Source: Lates calcarifer | Lineage: Eukaryota > Chordata > Actinopteri > Centropomidae | Length of the DNA: 64,000 bases | Direction: 5' to 3' | Assembly (NCBI RefSeq): GCF_001640805.2 | Contig: NC_066837.1 | Location: forward strand, 16,414,501-16,478,500 | In this document: piece after piece, positions 42,301-52,300 of the stretch | Position numbering within the stretch: position 1 is the stretch's first letter | How the letters are laid out: each line of letters begins with the position of its first letter | The notes under the pieces: model-generated | The model's database searches: none | What the model saw: the letters and a program-made list of their open reading frames with translations, nothing else | What the model was told of the DNA's origin: nothing | Position numbers and translations under genes: made by a program

Positions 42301-42708
42301 GGAGGTCTGTGGCACAAAGGAAAAAGCTATATCAGACGGTGTTTACTCAGGCAATACTTTGAGGATCAGTTCATTGTTTATTTTGTTCTTTTAATAGTAT
42401 TCGTTGACTATATGATAAACATGGACAATCTAGCTGAACGATCCATGAACTGAAACAGACAGCCCAAACACACCAGCAGACTTCTTCTTCAATTCAACAA
42501 TATTCTGAGGAAGGTGTTCATTTATTAGAGCTCACCACTCTGCGCGCCCCGCAGCCATCCATTGGGATCTTGAATAAGGCGTAGTCAGGAGTCACTCTCT
42601 GAGGTGTGCAGGTGGAGTTGCTGGCAGCAACAAGCAGGGCAGGGGATAGAGGGGGCTCCGTGAGGGAGGCAGGCACGGAGAAGACAAAGTGGCGGTCAAT
42701 AGTGCACT
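39306..42708 (-). CDS. ZP gene exons 12-17: ZP module
   Basis: Exon 12 (42708-42536) starts the module ZP-N with ECTIDRHFVFSVPAS and ends PMDGCGARRV; exon 13 (41993-41896) TVGKTLIYMVEV to TITRDSPV; exon 14 (41473-41346) LLVECRFQPG to VFGVQLRIAK; exon 15 (41084-40904) DAQYSSYYPQ, LYLEVRLLNAPDPSL, HFCVAYP; exon 16 (40652-40508) CPNPLDP to TFQFLPDGEFKDPDEE; exon 17 (39380-39306) IYFMCSTEICSPRDGPCVEG, CFGQ, stop. The module is complete, but nothing follows it. Confidence 0.92.
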
Positions 42709-45700
42709 CTGGAGGAGGACACACACACACACACACGCACACGCACACGCACATAGATACGCATGCACAGTTATGTAAAGGTCAGATGAACAAAAGGTCA
42801 GAAATCTCAGGAGGCAATTGATAATGAGACCCAAGGTATCTTATACCCTTTTCACATTCTGTGTCACTGCCAGCTTGAATCATGCTGTGCTGGCCCTGAA
42901 TATGCCTCTTCACACATCCAGCAGCTGTAGTGCTTACATTTCCGTACCCAAAACGGCTCAACTGTACTCAGCTAAGTGGCGTGAAAATGCCAGTGGGGAC
43001 ACAAACTGCAGCTCACCATCCATGGGGTAGTAGCAGGCAGGGGGGTGCTTGCTGAAGCAGCAGCCCATGGAGAGGCACTGTGGCTGGGATACAGACGCCG
43101 ATCCGCAGGGGAGACGCTGTTCGCTGGGAAGGTTGCACTCTGTGGGACAGCACGACAAATGTCAGCCGCACGGTTAAAATAACTCTGAATGGCCTGGAGA
43201 AAACACCCTTTGGCGAACTGAATAGCCTTTCAGAGGTGTAAACATAAAATCTATCTACCTTGTCCGAACCCTGGGATGACAACTGGACAGGAAAACTGAG
43301 CCTCCCTTCTCCCATTTACTGTCATGTAAACAACAGCGACGATGTACATTTTACCCTTTTAGAGAGAAATGTTTATACAAGAGTTAATAGGTAAAGCAAA
43401 TGGTCAATTATACAAAAGGTCATGTGCTCAGTGTGAAATCTGAGTCAATACTTGCCTGCACACTCATGTGGCAGCGTGAGTGTAACTGGAGGCTCAAATG
43501 GATTTTGCCATCTTTGCCTATGCTCGCAGAATACCCACAGTGCTTCGGGGCATCCTGGAGGTCCATCTGGTTCCCTTTGATGTCTGAAAAAGTACATGTG
43601 GAAACATACAATTTTTGTGTGGACTTTAAATGGCACAATTACAGCTCTCAGCATGGTGAGGACAAGAGTTTTAAGTGTAGCCCAGTCAAAACAAAAAAAC
43701 GAAACTTCCCCCCACACATACACACACACACCCAACCCCCATTCAACAGAACACCAGAGCAGCGCCCCTGAAGTAAAGTTAAATTCAACTCATGCGGCGC
43801 TGATGGCAACCATATGCACCTGGAACATATAGACCAACATACACAAACACACACATATACACACCTTTAATGAGAATTCCAGAGATGGGACCAGAAGGGA
43901 GCTCCACAGTCATCTGATGGGCGGAGCAGATGACTCTAGGCTTCGGGACAGGAGAGAAGGTGGTGCTGGGTGGGGTAGGGGAGACAGGTAGGGTAACTGG
44001 TGCAGGAATTTCAGGGGTACTTTTATACGGGCATTGCAGATCCAGAGTCCTATACTGTGCCATGGACAAGTCCCAAAACCTCAGAGGTAAGGAAATGGTT
44101 GTGGGAGTCTACAGAAAGAGAGAGAGAGAGATCAATAAAGTCAGTATGAACAACCATGCATGGTTTCCAGCTCCTGTATTTAAAAATAGTCCATGAGTTG
44201 TGGTCAATTCACAAAAAAAAAAAACCTGTTCTTACCAGTTGGGTTGCACAGTCCATAAAAAAAACTCCACCCAGTACAGATGCATGCAGAGCAAGAGCAA
44301 ATGCTGCATATAGTCCATATGGGATTCATCGTAAATATGTGCTGCTGACTGGGAAGAATGGCTCATCTGTGTTCCATATACAACCAGGACTGGTGTCATA
44401 AATTGCTGCAGTGACAACCCGAGTGGTACGAACCACCAGCGTCAGCAGTCCAAGATAATTTTACACTGTGGGGTGCCATTGTATTGGACTGCATTATGGC
44501 ATTTTTTTATTTTCTCCACCCATTTATATACAGTATGGAGCAAAAGTTTAAGACACTATAGAGGTTTAAATTCTTCCATAATGCAATGCCACCAGGGGGA
44601 GGCATGATAGGTCCCAAATTCATTCTGCAGCGTGACGACAACCAACCCCAAACACACACAGCCAGAGTCATAAAGAACTATCCTCAGCAACAAGAAGAAC
44701 AAGAAGTCAACAGATGGTCTGGCCTCCACAGAGCCCTGATCTCAACATCACGGAGGAGACTGACAGACTAAATCCACAAAACAACTGTGGCATGTTCTCA
44801 AAGATGCTTGAAACATGAAGTTCTACTTATTTACTGAGCTGAGTCTGTGTCCTCTTCTTCTGTATCCAGTGTTGTACATATGAGTATTATTGTAATTTAA
44901 GCTAATGTCTAAATGTGTATAGCTGTTGAATATTGTATTGACACTATCATTGTGTAATCAAGAGTTGATTTGTGGTGTGCATATTTTTATGTGGACCTGA
45001 GGACCAGATACAGGAGCCTCTAGGGATCCAAATACATTTAAAAAACACCCATACAAATGTATCTGATATAATGTCTAAAATAAAAAGTTGCATAAATCAA
45101 CATATAGTATGGTGATATACTACCTTTAACATGCGGCCATGTTCAAGACCAATGTTTGTTATTGTGTTCAAAAAGGCTCTCAATGTCATTTCATCTTCTT
45201 CGTGACATCACTAAACCTCATCAAAAGAAACACAATCTTTCATCATCTCTACAAAAACACAGACATGAGTAAAAGTCGAGCAATTATATAAGGATGATGC
45301 ATTTGGAGGCAGTGACGAAGCATTGTGGAGTATCTCACCCGTGACTGGCTGTGGCAGGCAGGCAGAGGAGAGTGAAGGATTACCCCAGAGCCCTCAGCCA
45401 TCTGCAGCATGTACCCACACAGTGGAGACACACTGGAGAGGAACAGCCATGTCTTCATTTGGTCTGATGTAAGAATCAGATGATTGTTAGATCTTTGATA
45501 TTTGTACCAAAGTTAATATACTTTACTTTCAGAAATAAAGGCTAAGATACATGCAGCTATAACTTTAAAATGTTTGATTCAAAAACAAGTCAATATAGTC
45601 CGCATTTGAAGTTTGAGGTTATGTACTACTCTACAGTGTCTCTACCTACATGCATTTCAGTATTTGATTTAAAATACATCAAATATAAATGTATTAACCA

Positions 45701-48700
45701 TGTGTATGGATGCTACATTTATTCTTGATGTGTTTCTTCCTGCATAACATCCAAGATTTACTAAGCACTGGGTTTCTGTAGACGGGGGATAAAAATTGTT
45801 TACATGGGACCCTGAAGAGACTTTTTTGCTGAGGATAAATCATAGCCGACAACAAATAAAATTTCCAACATCTGGCTCTTTGCAAACGCGTCAAGCTACA
45901 CTTCTCACTAAAATTAAGAGCTCTTGTGTTTACACAAACACTGACCTCTGACCTGGATGGAGTCTGGGTGAGCAAAAGGCAGGAAGACAACCATCCTCCC
46001 CATCAGACACTGGAGACGAGGCATCTGTGTAGCGGGTACTGTCGTAGTTGTGGTGGTGGGAGTTGGAGTAGTAGTAGTAGTGGTGGGTTTTTTGTGGTAG
46101 TGGTGGGTTTTTTGTGGTCATTGGTGGTTGAATCTCTGGATACTGAGGCACAGGAGGATAAGGTGGGTGGTAGTGTGGAGGGTAGAAAGGATGATGATAA
46201 TAGGGATGGTAGGGGTAAGAGTAGTAGCTACAAATGGTGTGAGTGTAAGGGGGGCAGGTGGGCTGTGGATCCACTGGTGTCTGAGGTTCCTGAGGAATGG
46301 TTTGAGGTTTCTCTTTGGCAGGCGGTGGAGGTGTGGGTGGAGGGAAGTAAATGGGTCCTTGGGGGTAAAAATGGCCAGAGGGATAGCTGGGACTGACGGG
46401 TTGTTTGGGAGCCATCATATTAGTGGTAGGGGGTGGAGCGGTAGTAGGATGTGAAGCAGACGGCGGCTGCACCTCAACACCAGGTTTTATGTATGAAACT
46501 GGCCCATAAGGATAATAAGAGCCATAGAAACTGGGTGGATAAAAAGGACCGACTTGGTACTGTGGACCAACAGGCTGTTTTGGTGGAGAGGGGGGAGGGG
46601 AGGAAGATGAGCTGGGAGGGAGAGGAGCAGGTGCTTGAGTCACTGATGCTGCAGTGGGTGCAGGATAGTAAGGCACTTGAAGATGATACTGAGGGTAGTA
46701 AGGATGTGCTGGAGGTCTGGGTGGCAGGGTAGCTGGAGGAACAGTGGTAGTGGTAGTTTTTTGAGTCATAGGGGTCGGAGCTGTAGGGACTGCAGGGTAG
46801 TAGAATGGCACATGGGGGTAATACAGAGCAGATGGATACTGGGAAGGGCCAAGAGGTAATTTAGAAACTTGATGGGAATAACTATCCTGCTCTGGGCTAA
46901 GATTTGGGGCAGATGTAGCTTGTACCACCACAGACGGCTGGTAAGGAGGGGAAGGGTATTTTGGGTGCTCTCCAGGAGAGTAGGGGAACTTGCCAGGCCC
47001 CATGGGATTGAGGGATAACTGCTCCTGCTGCTGCTGGGGCTGGGGTCCAGGAGGACTGCCTGGAGTGGGCTGGTGGGGGCGGACAGGTTGTGCACCAGGA
47101 GGGTAGACCTGGGGAAGCTGGGGGTACTGGAGCCCAGGGTATGGGTCATAGGGGTAGTCTGGAAGTTGAGCAACCTGCTCCGTGGTCGGAGGTTGAGGAG
47201 GGGGAGGAGGAGGGGAACTGGGTGCAGGGCTAACAGGATTTGGGACGTAGGGAAACTGAGGACTGACTGGACAGGAGAGGATGTATTCCTGATCATCTAA
47301 TATAAGATGGAGATGCAGTCCTTCCTGTAAAAAGAAACATCAAATAAAAACATTATTGGTACAACCCAGCAACCTGCAACAACAAGGAACTAAAATTAGA
47401 CAACTTACTCTGTTAGTGATACAAGAAGCAGTGTAGAAGATGAAGAAGGTGAGCTCATCAGGTTCAGAGTGGACACGATACGCACACTCTTCAGATACAA
47501 ATGGACCCCAGCCTCCATTCACTGTAAAGCAGATTACATTGTCTCATTCAGTTAATAAAGTCAAAAGCATTAAAAAGCACTAAAAATGTAATTTATCAAA
47601 CATCTCCGCATTAAACCCCCATGAAAGCCAACCTACCTACGACTCCCAGCAGTGGTATATCCTGCTCCTGTCCATGAATCTGCACCGCCATGCCATAGGG
47701 GGAGCAGAAGACTGAGGGGGCAGAGAGGGAGAGAGAGGGGGCAGGAGTGGACATCAGCACCGGGCAGGAAAGCTTTAGAGGGCTGCCCCACCACAACATG
47801 GGCAACACATAACTGCCATTCTGACAGAAGGAAAAAAAAACAAGGGGATGAATACGAGACATGCCACCAGATAATGGTGGAGATATAACATAGGTGCTGT
47901 TGGTACCTCCTGAGTAATGTAACATGCATCATAAGGCACCATCATCTCAAGGTCACTCCATGACGTCCTCACTGAGTACCTGCAGTATGGAGGTAACTGG
48001 AAGAGGGAGATGGGGGACGCGCCCTCTGGAAAGAGAAAATGTTGAACAGATGATTTTAGAGCTCAAACAATTGGACAATTAATTGATCAACAGAAAATAA
48101 ACTATTAAATGAAAAGATTAATTGTTAAAGCATTCATCAAGCTTAAATATCAAATATTTACTGGTTCTTGCTTTATAGTTGTGTTGATTTACTTTTGTTC
48201 TTTGCTTTAGATCACTGTATTTGAGTATCTTTGAATTTTAGATTGTTGGTTACACATAATCAGCAATGACAACTATATCCTGTGTTCTGGGGAATTGCAA
48301 TTTCCCACAATTTTCTGATAATTTACAGCATAAACAATTAACCAGGTTAATTGATTTCCTTTCCCTCCATCCATCCACCCAATCTGGCCGTTAAGCCTAT
48401 ATCAACAGGGCACCAGTTCAAACACCTTTGTCACCTCCAGAAGAAATATTGTGTTATCTTACCTCTGTCCACTAACAGATGTGTCAGTCCTTGTCCTGAG
48501 GCAGTGAAGGTCATGACATTTTCATCACACTGAACCAAAGGCCTCATAGCCAGCCACTCAGACAAATGTGGACTGGAGTCAAATGTTGGACCCAAAACCT
48601 TCCCCTGGACTCCATGGAAACCTAAAGGATATAAAACAGCATAGGGGTAGGAGGATTGGGTTGTTTTAGCCTCTGCTGCTCCCTATCAAAGCACTCAATA

Positions 48701-49171
48701 CACTTGTAATCCGTATTCCCGTACACCTGTAAAATTATGCGGAATTCGTTAACCTGTAAAATCTGCTTGATATCCGTCCTTGTAGTCTGAAGCTGGGGCC
48801 CTTCGCTCGGTGCTGATGTTACCAAATGTCCAAGACAAGCTGCTGGGTGCAGAACTGCTGCTAGTTTCATCAAGTTTCGGTACAGTGATATATGGAAGTG
48901 GCTCCCCGGGAAAGGGAGCAGATTCAGGACGAAAACCCTGGAGACCCGGCTGGATGGTTTTGCGCAGATCCGCGCCCCGGATAACCTCTTCAACCAGGTG
49001 CCACTTTTCCTGCTGAACGTCCTTAAGTTGTTTGGTCTTTTCCCACCTGGTCGCTGTCGACTCATCCCCCCAGTGTCCTAAACTCACCGACTGACAAACT
49101 CGAGACGTGTAAAAATAAAGCGTTACCACAAATAAAAACAAAGTTCTATCTCTTTTCTGCTTGCAAGACAT
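39306..49171 (-). CDS. Large egg-envelope protein: multiple ZP-N units, Pro/Tyr-rich region, trefoil and ZP module
   Basis: Secreted zona pellucida (vitelline envelope) protein of the trefoil-bearing ZP1/ZP4 (ZPB) type, made for the egg coat. Joined exons: 49171-48754, 48621-48463, 48025-47907, 47820-47637, 47521-47409, 47324-45953, 45463-45339, 44108-43865, 43583-43456, 43355-43259, 43139-43017, 42708-42536, 41993-41896, 41473-41346, 41084-40904, 40652-40508, 39380-39306. Total 3882 nt, 1293 residues, all phases matching. Order: signal peptide (hydrophobic TLFLFVVTLYFY), spacer, ZP-N-like units at about 171-252, 271-350, 776-857 and 891-978, a Pro/Tyr-rich region at about 351-770, trefoil 988-1025, ZP module 1029-1293. 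The ZP-C part (LRIAK..SSYY..., VEVRLL-like, NGCP, IYFMCSTEIC) closely follows ZP1/ZP4. There is no furin site, propeptide or membrane anchor: the stop follows the last cysteines (CFGQ). One intron uses a GC donor (43455). Exact orthology is uncertain. Confidence 0.9.
39843..40280. mobile_element. Inverted-repeat (MITE-like) element, copy B
   Basis: Lies in the last intron of the ZP gene. The left arm TTTAGATGAGAAGATTGATG, CCACTCTTG is mirrored by GAGTGGCACCAATCTTCTCA, TTCAACTCTTGG on the right. The inner block GTTTATGCTAAGCTAAGCTA matches copies A and C. Confidence 0.7.
40653..40903 (-). other. ZP gene short introns in the ZP module
   Basis: The ZP-module introns 40653-40903, 41085-41345 and 41474-41895 are short and AT-rich, with no repeats of note. 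The intron 41994-42535 is longer and unremarkable. Confidence 0.6.
42719..42752. repeat. (CA)n microsatellite in ZP intron 11
   Basis: CA/CG-interrupted dinucleotide tract ending 11 nt upstream (on the transcript) of the exon 12 start. It replaces a normal polypyrimidine tract with TG repeats next to the acceptor. Confidence 0.85.
43017..43139 (-). CDS. ZP gene exon 11: trefoil (P-type) domain
   Basis: 123 nt encoding ECNLPSEQRLPCG, QPQCLSMGCCF and PPACYYPMD. The six cysteines have the spacing of a P-type trefoil, including the CC pair and the C-Y/F-Y-P close. Trefoil next to the ZP module marks the ZP1/ZP4 lineage rather than ZP2, ZP3 or ZPAX. Confidence 0.92.
43259..45463 (-). CDS. ZP gene exons 7-10: third and fourth ZP-N-like units
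   Basis: Exon 7 (45463-45339) reads SVSPLCGYMLQMAEG and LPACHSQSR; exon 8 (44108-43865) closes the third unit with TLDLQCP, passes a short Pro/Thr linker and opens the fourth with VICSAHQMTVELPSG. Exon 9 (43583-43456) reads KHCGYSASIGKDGKIHLS and RCHMSVQ; exon 10 (43355-43259) reads GKMYIVAVVYMTVNG and REAQFSCPVV. The fourth unit is the most canonical ZP-N of the protein. The exon 9 donor is CAG|GCAAGT. Confidence 0.85.
44109..45338 (-). other. ZP intron 7 with a Tc1-like relic
   Basis: 1.2-kb intron containing the decayed transposase fragment at about 44520-44830. The rest shows no recognised feature. Confidence 0.6.
44520..44830 (+). mobile_element. Decayed Tc1-like transposase fragment
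   Basis: The plus-strand translation around 44586-44771 includes LQRDDNQPQTHTARVIKNY, then QQQEEQEVNRW, then (in another frame) residues like the WPPQSPDLNPIE block of Tc1/mariner transposases. It is frameshifted and short, so it is a relic. The upstream GGAGCAAAAGTTTAAGACAC is typical of Tc1-like terminal regions. Confidence 0.55.
45953..47521 (-). CDS. ZP gene exons 5-6: second ZP-N-like unit and Pro/Tyr-rich region
   Basis: Exon 5 (47521-47409) reads NGGWGPFVSEECAYRV and YTASCITNR. The 1372-nt exon 6 (47324-45953) begins EGLHLHLILDDQEYILSCP, closing the unit, then runs for about 420 residues of proline, tyrosine, histidine and glutamine with motifs such as YYPQYH, PYYPAP, PSFYGSYYPYG and PYHPYYHHPFYPPHYHPPYP. 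It ends GCLPAFCSPRLHP, the first strand of the next ZP-N unit. Fish and bird egg-coat proteins often carry P/Q-rich arrays at this place; here tyrosine is unusually abundant. Confidence 0.85.
47637..48621 (-). CDS. ZP gene exons 2-4: first ZP-N-like unit
   Basis: Exons 48621-48463, 48025-47907 and 47820-47637 carry VQCDENVMTFTASGQ, then PPYCRYSVRT, PYDACYITQ, and NGSYVLPMLWWG...SCPV. This is the ZP-N pattern of four cysteines with a G-x-Y-x-L strand and a closing S/Q-C-P. Exon 4 then opens the next unit with VFCSPYGMAVQIHG. Confidence 0.8.
48055..48350 (-). repeat. Likely reverse copy of the 32100 repeat family
   Basis: GAGCTCAAACAATTGGACAA, TTAATTGATCAACAG and AAAAGATTAATTG resemble the reverse complement or inner arm of the family at 32100-32330. 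Strongly diverged, in intron 2 of the ZP gene. Confidence 0.35.
48754..49171 (-). CDS. ZP gene exon 1: signal peptide and N-terminal spacer
   Basis: Starts MSCKQKRDR, then a hydrophobic stretch of about 13 residues and a likely cleavage region near SRVCQSVS. The remaining 110 residues are polar and charged with no recognised domain. A CACCTG E-box lies 45 nt, and an inverted CCAAT 90 nt, upstream of the ATG. Confidence 0.8.
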
Positions 49172-49330
49172 CGCCGGAATGTGATGCTTTTTTGCTCACA
49201 TGCGCACAGAGGCGTCACCTGAACATGAGGCCGATCAATTAAGAGTCATCAAGCGCGGACCAATCACAGACCTACAACTGCACAGACGATAAGGCAGCAC
49301 AAGAAGGATTATGAAGTCTGTGACCACAGA
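49172..49330 (-). promoter_or_regulatory. ZP gene proximal promoter candidate
   Basis: Upstream of the ATG are an E-box CACCTG at 49216-49221 and an inverted CCAAT box (plus-strand CCAAT at 49260-49264). Oocyte-expressed zp genes are known to depend on E-boxes bound by FIGLA close to the start, so position and motif fit. A 6-base motif is weak evidence by itself, and no clear TATA box was seen. Confidence 0.3.
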
Positions 49331-52300
49331 CTAACGAAGTAACTCTTGGAGTTGATCTTTTAATTATCATAATGACACCCACTTCAGTTCTCATGAGTAG
49401 TTAGTTCAGTTAAAACGTGTTAACACATTTGTAGTCTGCTCTGTAGTTATGTGCAGTTTAATGCATAGGAAAAACCAACACCACGGTACTGTTACTCTTC
49501 TTCAAATGTGGCAGCTATACGAAGTTAAGCAGGCCAGCTTTTTATCAAAAACATCACACAGTTGTTAGTATCACAAGCTGCCAAATCTTGTTGGACCTCT
49601 GCCAGTTGTTGTATTACAACATCTGATAGTCATAAATCTGCAGAAACAAACATGAACAGTACTGTATTTTATTGAAAATCAGCCAATCAAACCTTCTGCT
49701 ATTTTCCCAGCTGATGAAGCGAGGAGGGAGGACTCTTGATCGTCGACATCTTGTGGGGTGAGTGGTTTTGTGCCGGAAGGCGGTGGCTGTTTTGATGCTG
49801 AAGTTTCGTCTGAGATGACTGGTTCCTTGTCACCAGTTACAGATGTCTGCTAGTTGTGACATGTGAACATTTCAGCTAGTGAGTATTGAGCAATTCAGCA
49901 ATAAAAAAAAAAAACAACAATCTTATATCTCATGACCTCTTGTGAAGCTCCTGAGCTGTGGGAACCACAGCTGACGAAGAAATTGGCTAAAAGTGACAGT
50001 TACAGACCAACATGGCATTTTTGAGGTGGAAGAATGAAAGGTGAAGGGACAAACCCGTATGTCCGGGGGCGATCGAGAAGCCTCTGGAATTGATCTGAAA
50101 AGCTGTGACTTTTGTGACTTAAATGCTGCAGTGACGGCTGTGGTAATGTTGGATGTTATGGGAGTGTGCAGCAAGACTTCAAAGGGAATCGGGCAGAGTT
50201 GGGAGCTGGGGAATGTGGTTTATGAAGGATTTGTTGTGGGAAGACATGAGCTGTCTGTATAACAACTTCAGCACAGTATTGTTGTATGAATGGATGGATT
50301 TGTGTTTGAGATAGCTTGTGTTTAGTGGTAGGATGTCCCCATTTTACAGCCTGTTAAGAGGATATATAGGCAGATACGAAAACGTCCCAAGTAAGAAATA
50401 AGATTATTGTCAGTATCTATTCCTGAAATATTTCACTATCTTAAACATGGTCCTCTCTGCAGCAGCTACTTCTGTCTAATATCTTTCCAATGGACTGCAC
50501 AATGGATGTTAGATTGTACTTTCTGCAGAGGCCCACATGTTGTGACAGGAATAGAAAACTCCACTGACTCAGAAGTGGTGCACAAGAGGGAACTAGCGCT
50601 GCTCAGCACCCACTCACCGTTCACTGTGAGGATATGACAAACCATTAGGGGTCAGATATAATGGTTTCAATCTTGACTTCTATTCAGACTTACTGCCGGG
50701 AGAAAATACTTTACCAAGTCTATTCCCACACCCTCTGACAATAATACAGCTCTTGAATGATTTTCATCTCAGCAGCACTATAATAAAAACAGAGATGTAC
50801 ACTAATGGCTCTATCAGCGCCCAGTCAGCGTTGCACATTGTTATGTAACGCAGAACTTGCGAGGAGTTTATTCACCCTAAAGGAGATATTTGCTTTCAAT
50901 GGGTCTGATCCACAGATAGTAGATTTGAACAAAACTTAGCCCCAGTCTGTGCCTCTCATGTCTCACTGTTACATTTGAGCCTCAGAGCTAAGCATCCAAT
51001 TTTTATACAGCTGTTTTGTAGGTATTTCCAGAATCCTCAAAGACTCTTTTAATAATCAGGCTGTAAAAGAGATATCAGAATAATATATAAAACCATGAAT
51101 CTTACTGCACTACATTCATCTGACATAGACACTGGTTACTTTACAAATTAAGATTGTGCACACAAAACGTGCAGAGAACTAATGCAATTTAATTGTACTT
51201 TAAGCACATTTTGTTGATTATAGTTATATAGTTTTACTTAAATAAGATTTTGGATGCAGGATTTTTACTTGTAACAAAATATTTTCAGGTGTGGTATTAC
51301 TACTTCTACTTAAGTAAAGGATCTGAATATTTCTTCCACCATTGTAGTTACCTAACCCAAACAAAGATGGCTGCCAGAAATGACATATCTCCTTGCTCAA
51401 TTTGTGTAACATGAACAAAAACTGGATCGATTTATTGAGCATATTTCTAAGTTTCGTTCCAGTATTTTATATTTTCAAACAAAGTGGCTTGTTAACAGTA
51501 TCATCTCTAAAGATGGTTTGATCCATTGATGATACCTCACAAACAACTGTATGAGAACGGAGCCTGCAGTGCAGATCCATGCCAAACCACAGGAAAATGT
51601 ATTCCTCTTCCTGTTTTACTTAAATCATGGGAGCTGCACATACTGTACCTTCCCTGCTTTCAGGGTGTTTGACTCCCCATATTATTGTACCACACACAAA
51701 TGAACTGAGTGGGAAAATGTCAGTGTAATTTATAATCCTGATATATTCCCAGGTTAGGCTGCTCACACTGAGTGAATCTGTACTGTCAACAGATGAGGGA
51801 GTGGTCAGTGAAAGAGCAAAGGAAGCAATTACAGTATCTATCTTCAACCCACCTCCAGGAGTATAAGGCAGCCTTTGTAGTACTCAGATCAGGACTTCCT
51901 CAGTCCATGTGGTCTTCACTGAGAGGCCTCAGCCTGAGGGTCGATAAAGCAGAGGCAGAGATGAGCTGAGCTCTGGCAGGAAAAAAAAGACTTTGTAAAT
52001 ATAAAAATACTCTTTTACTGTCCTTCTGTAAAGCTCCTTTGTAGAAATGAGAAGATGCATAATCACTTGAGCTTTCTCTCATCCGAGGCAGGTGATAAAA
52101 GGCTTTACCAGATGTGCACTGTCTGCCAAGTAATCCCCTAATAGCATGGTGTTATTTGACTCCAGCCAATAATAACACCTATCTGTTTAGAATATGACAG
52201 TCAGCAGCTAAAATGTGACGCTTTGTCTTTATCTTAAGAGTCTAGTATGCTAATTAACTCCATCCTGCCTCTGGTGGCAGCCACCGATAATGTACGTTTT

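Noticed and set aside
45926..46454. Plus-strand frames of 156 and 108 residues
   Set aside because: Antisense shadows of the same repetitive ZP exon, with Gly/Val/Trp composition and no homology.
46766..47296. 176-residue open frame on minus in the Pro-rich exon
   Set aside because: Alternative frame of the ZP exon; long only because Pro/Tyr-rich codons leave few stops.
39306..49171. Assignment of the egg-coat gene as ZPAX or ZP2
   Set aside because: Those families have tandem ZP-N units but no trefoil domain; the trefoil plus the ZP-C sequence fit ZP1/ZP4.
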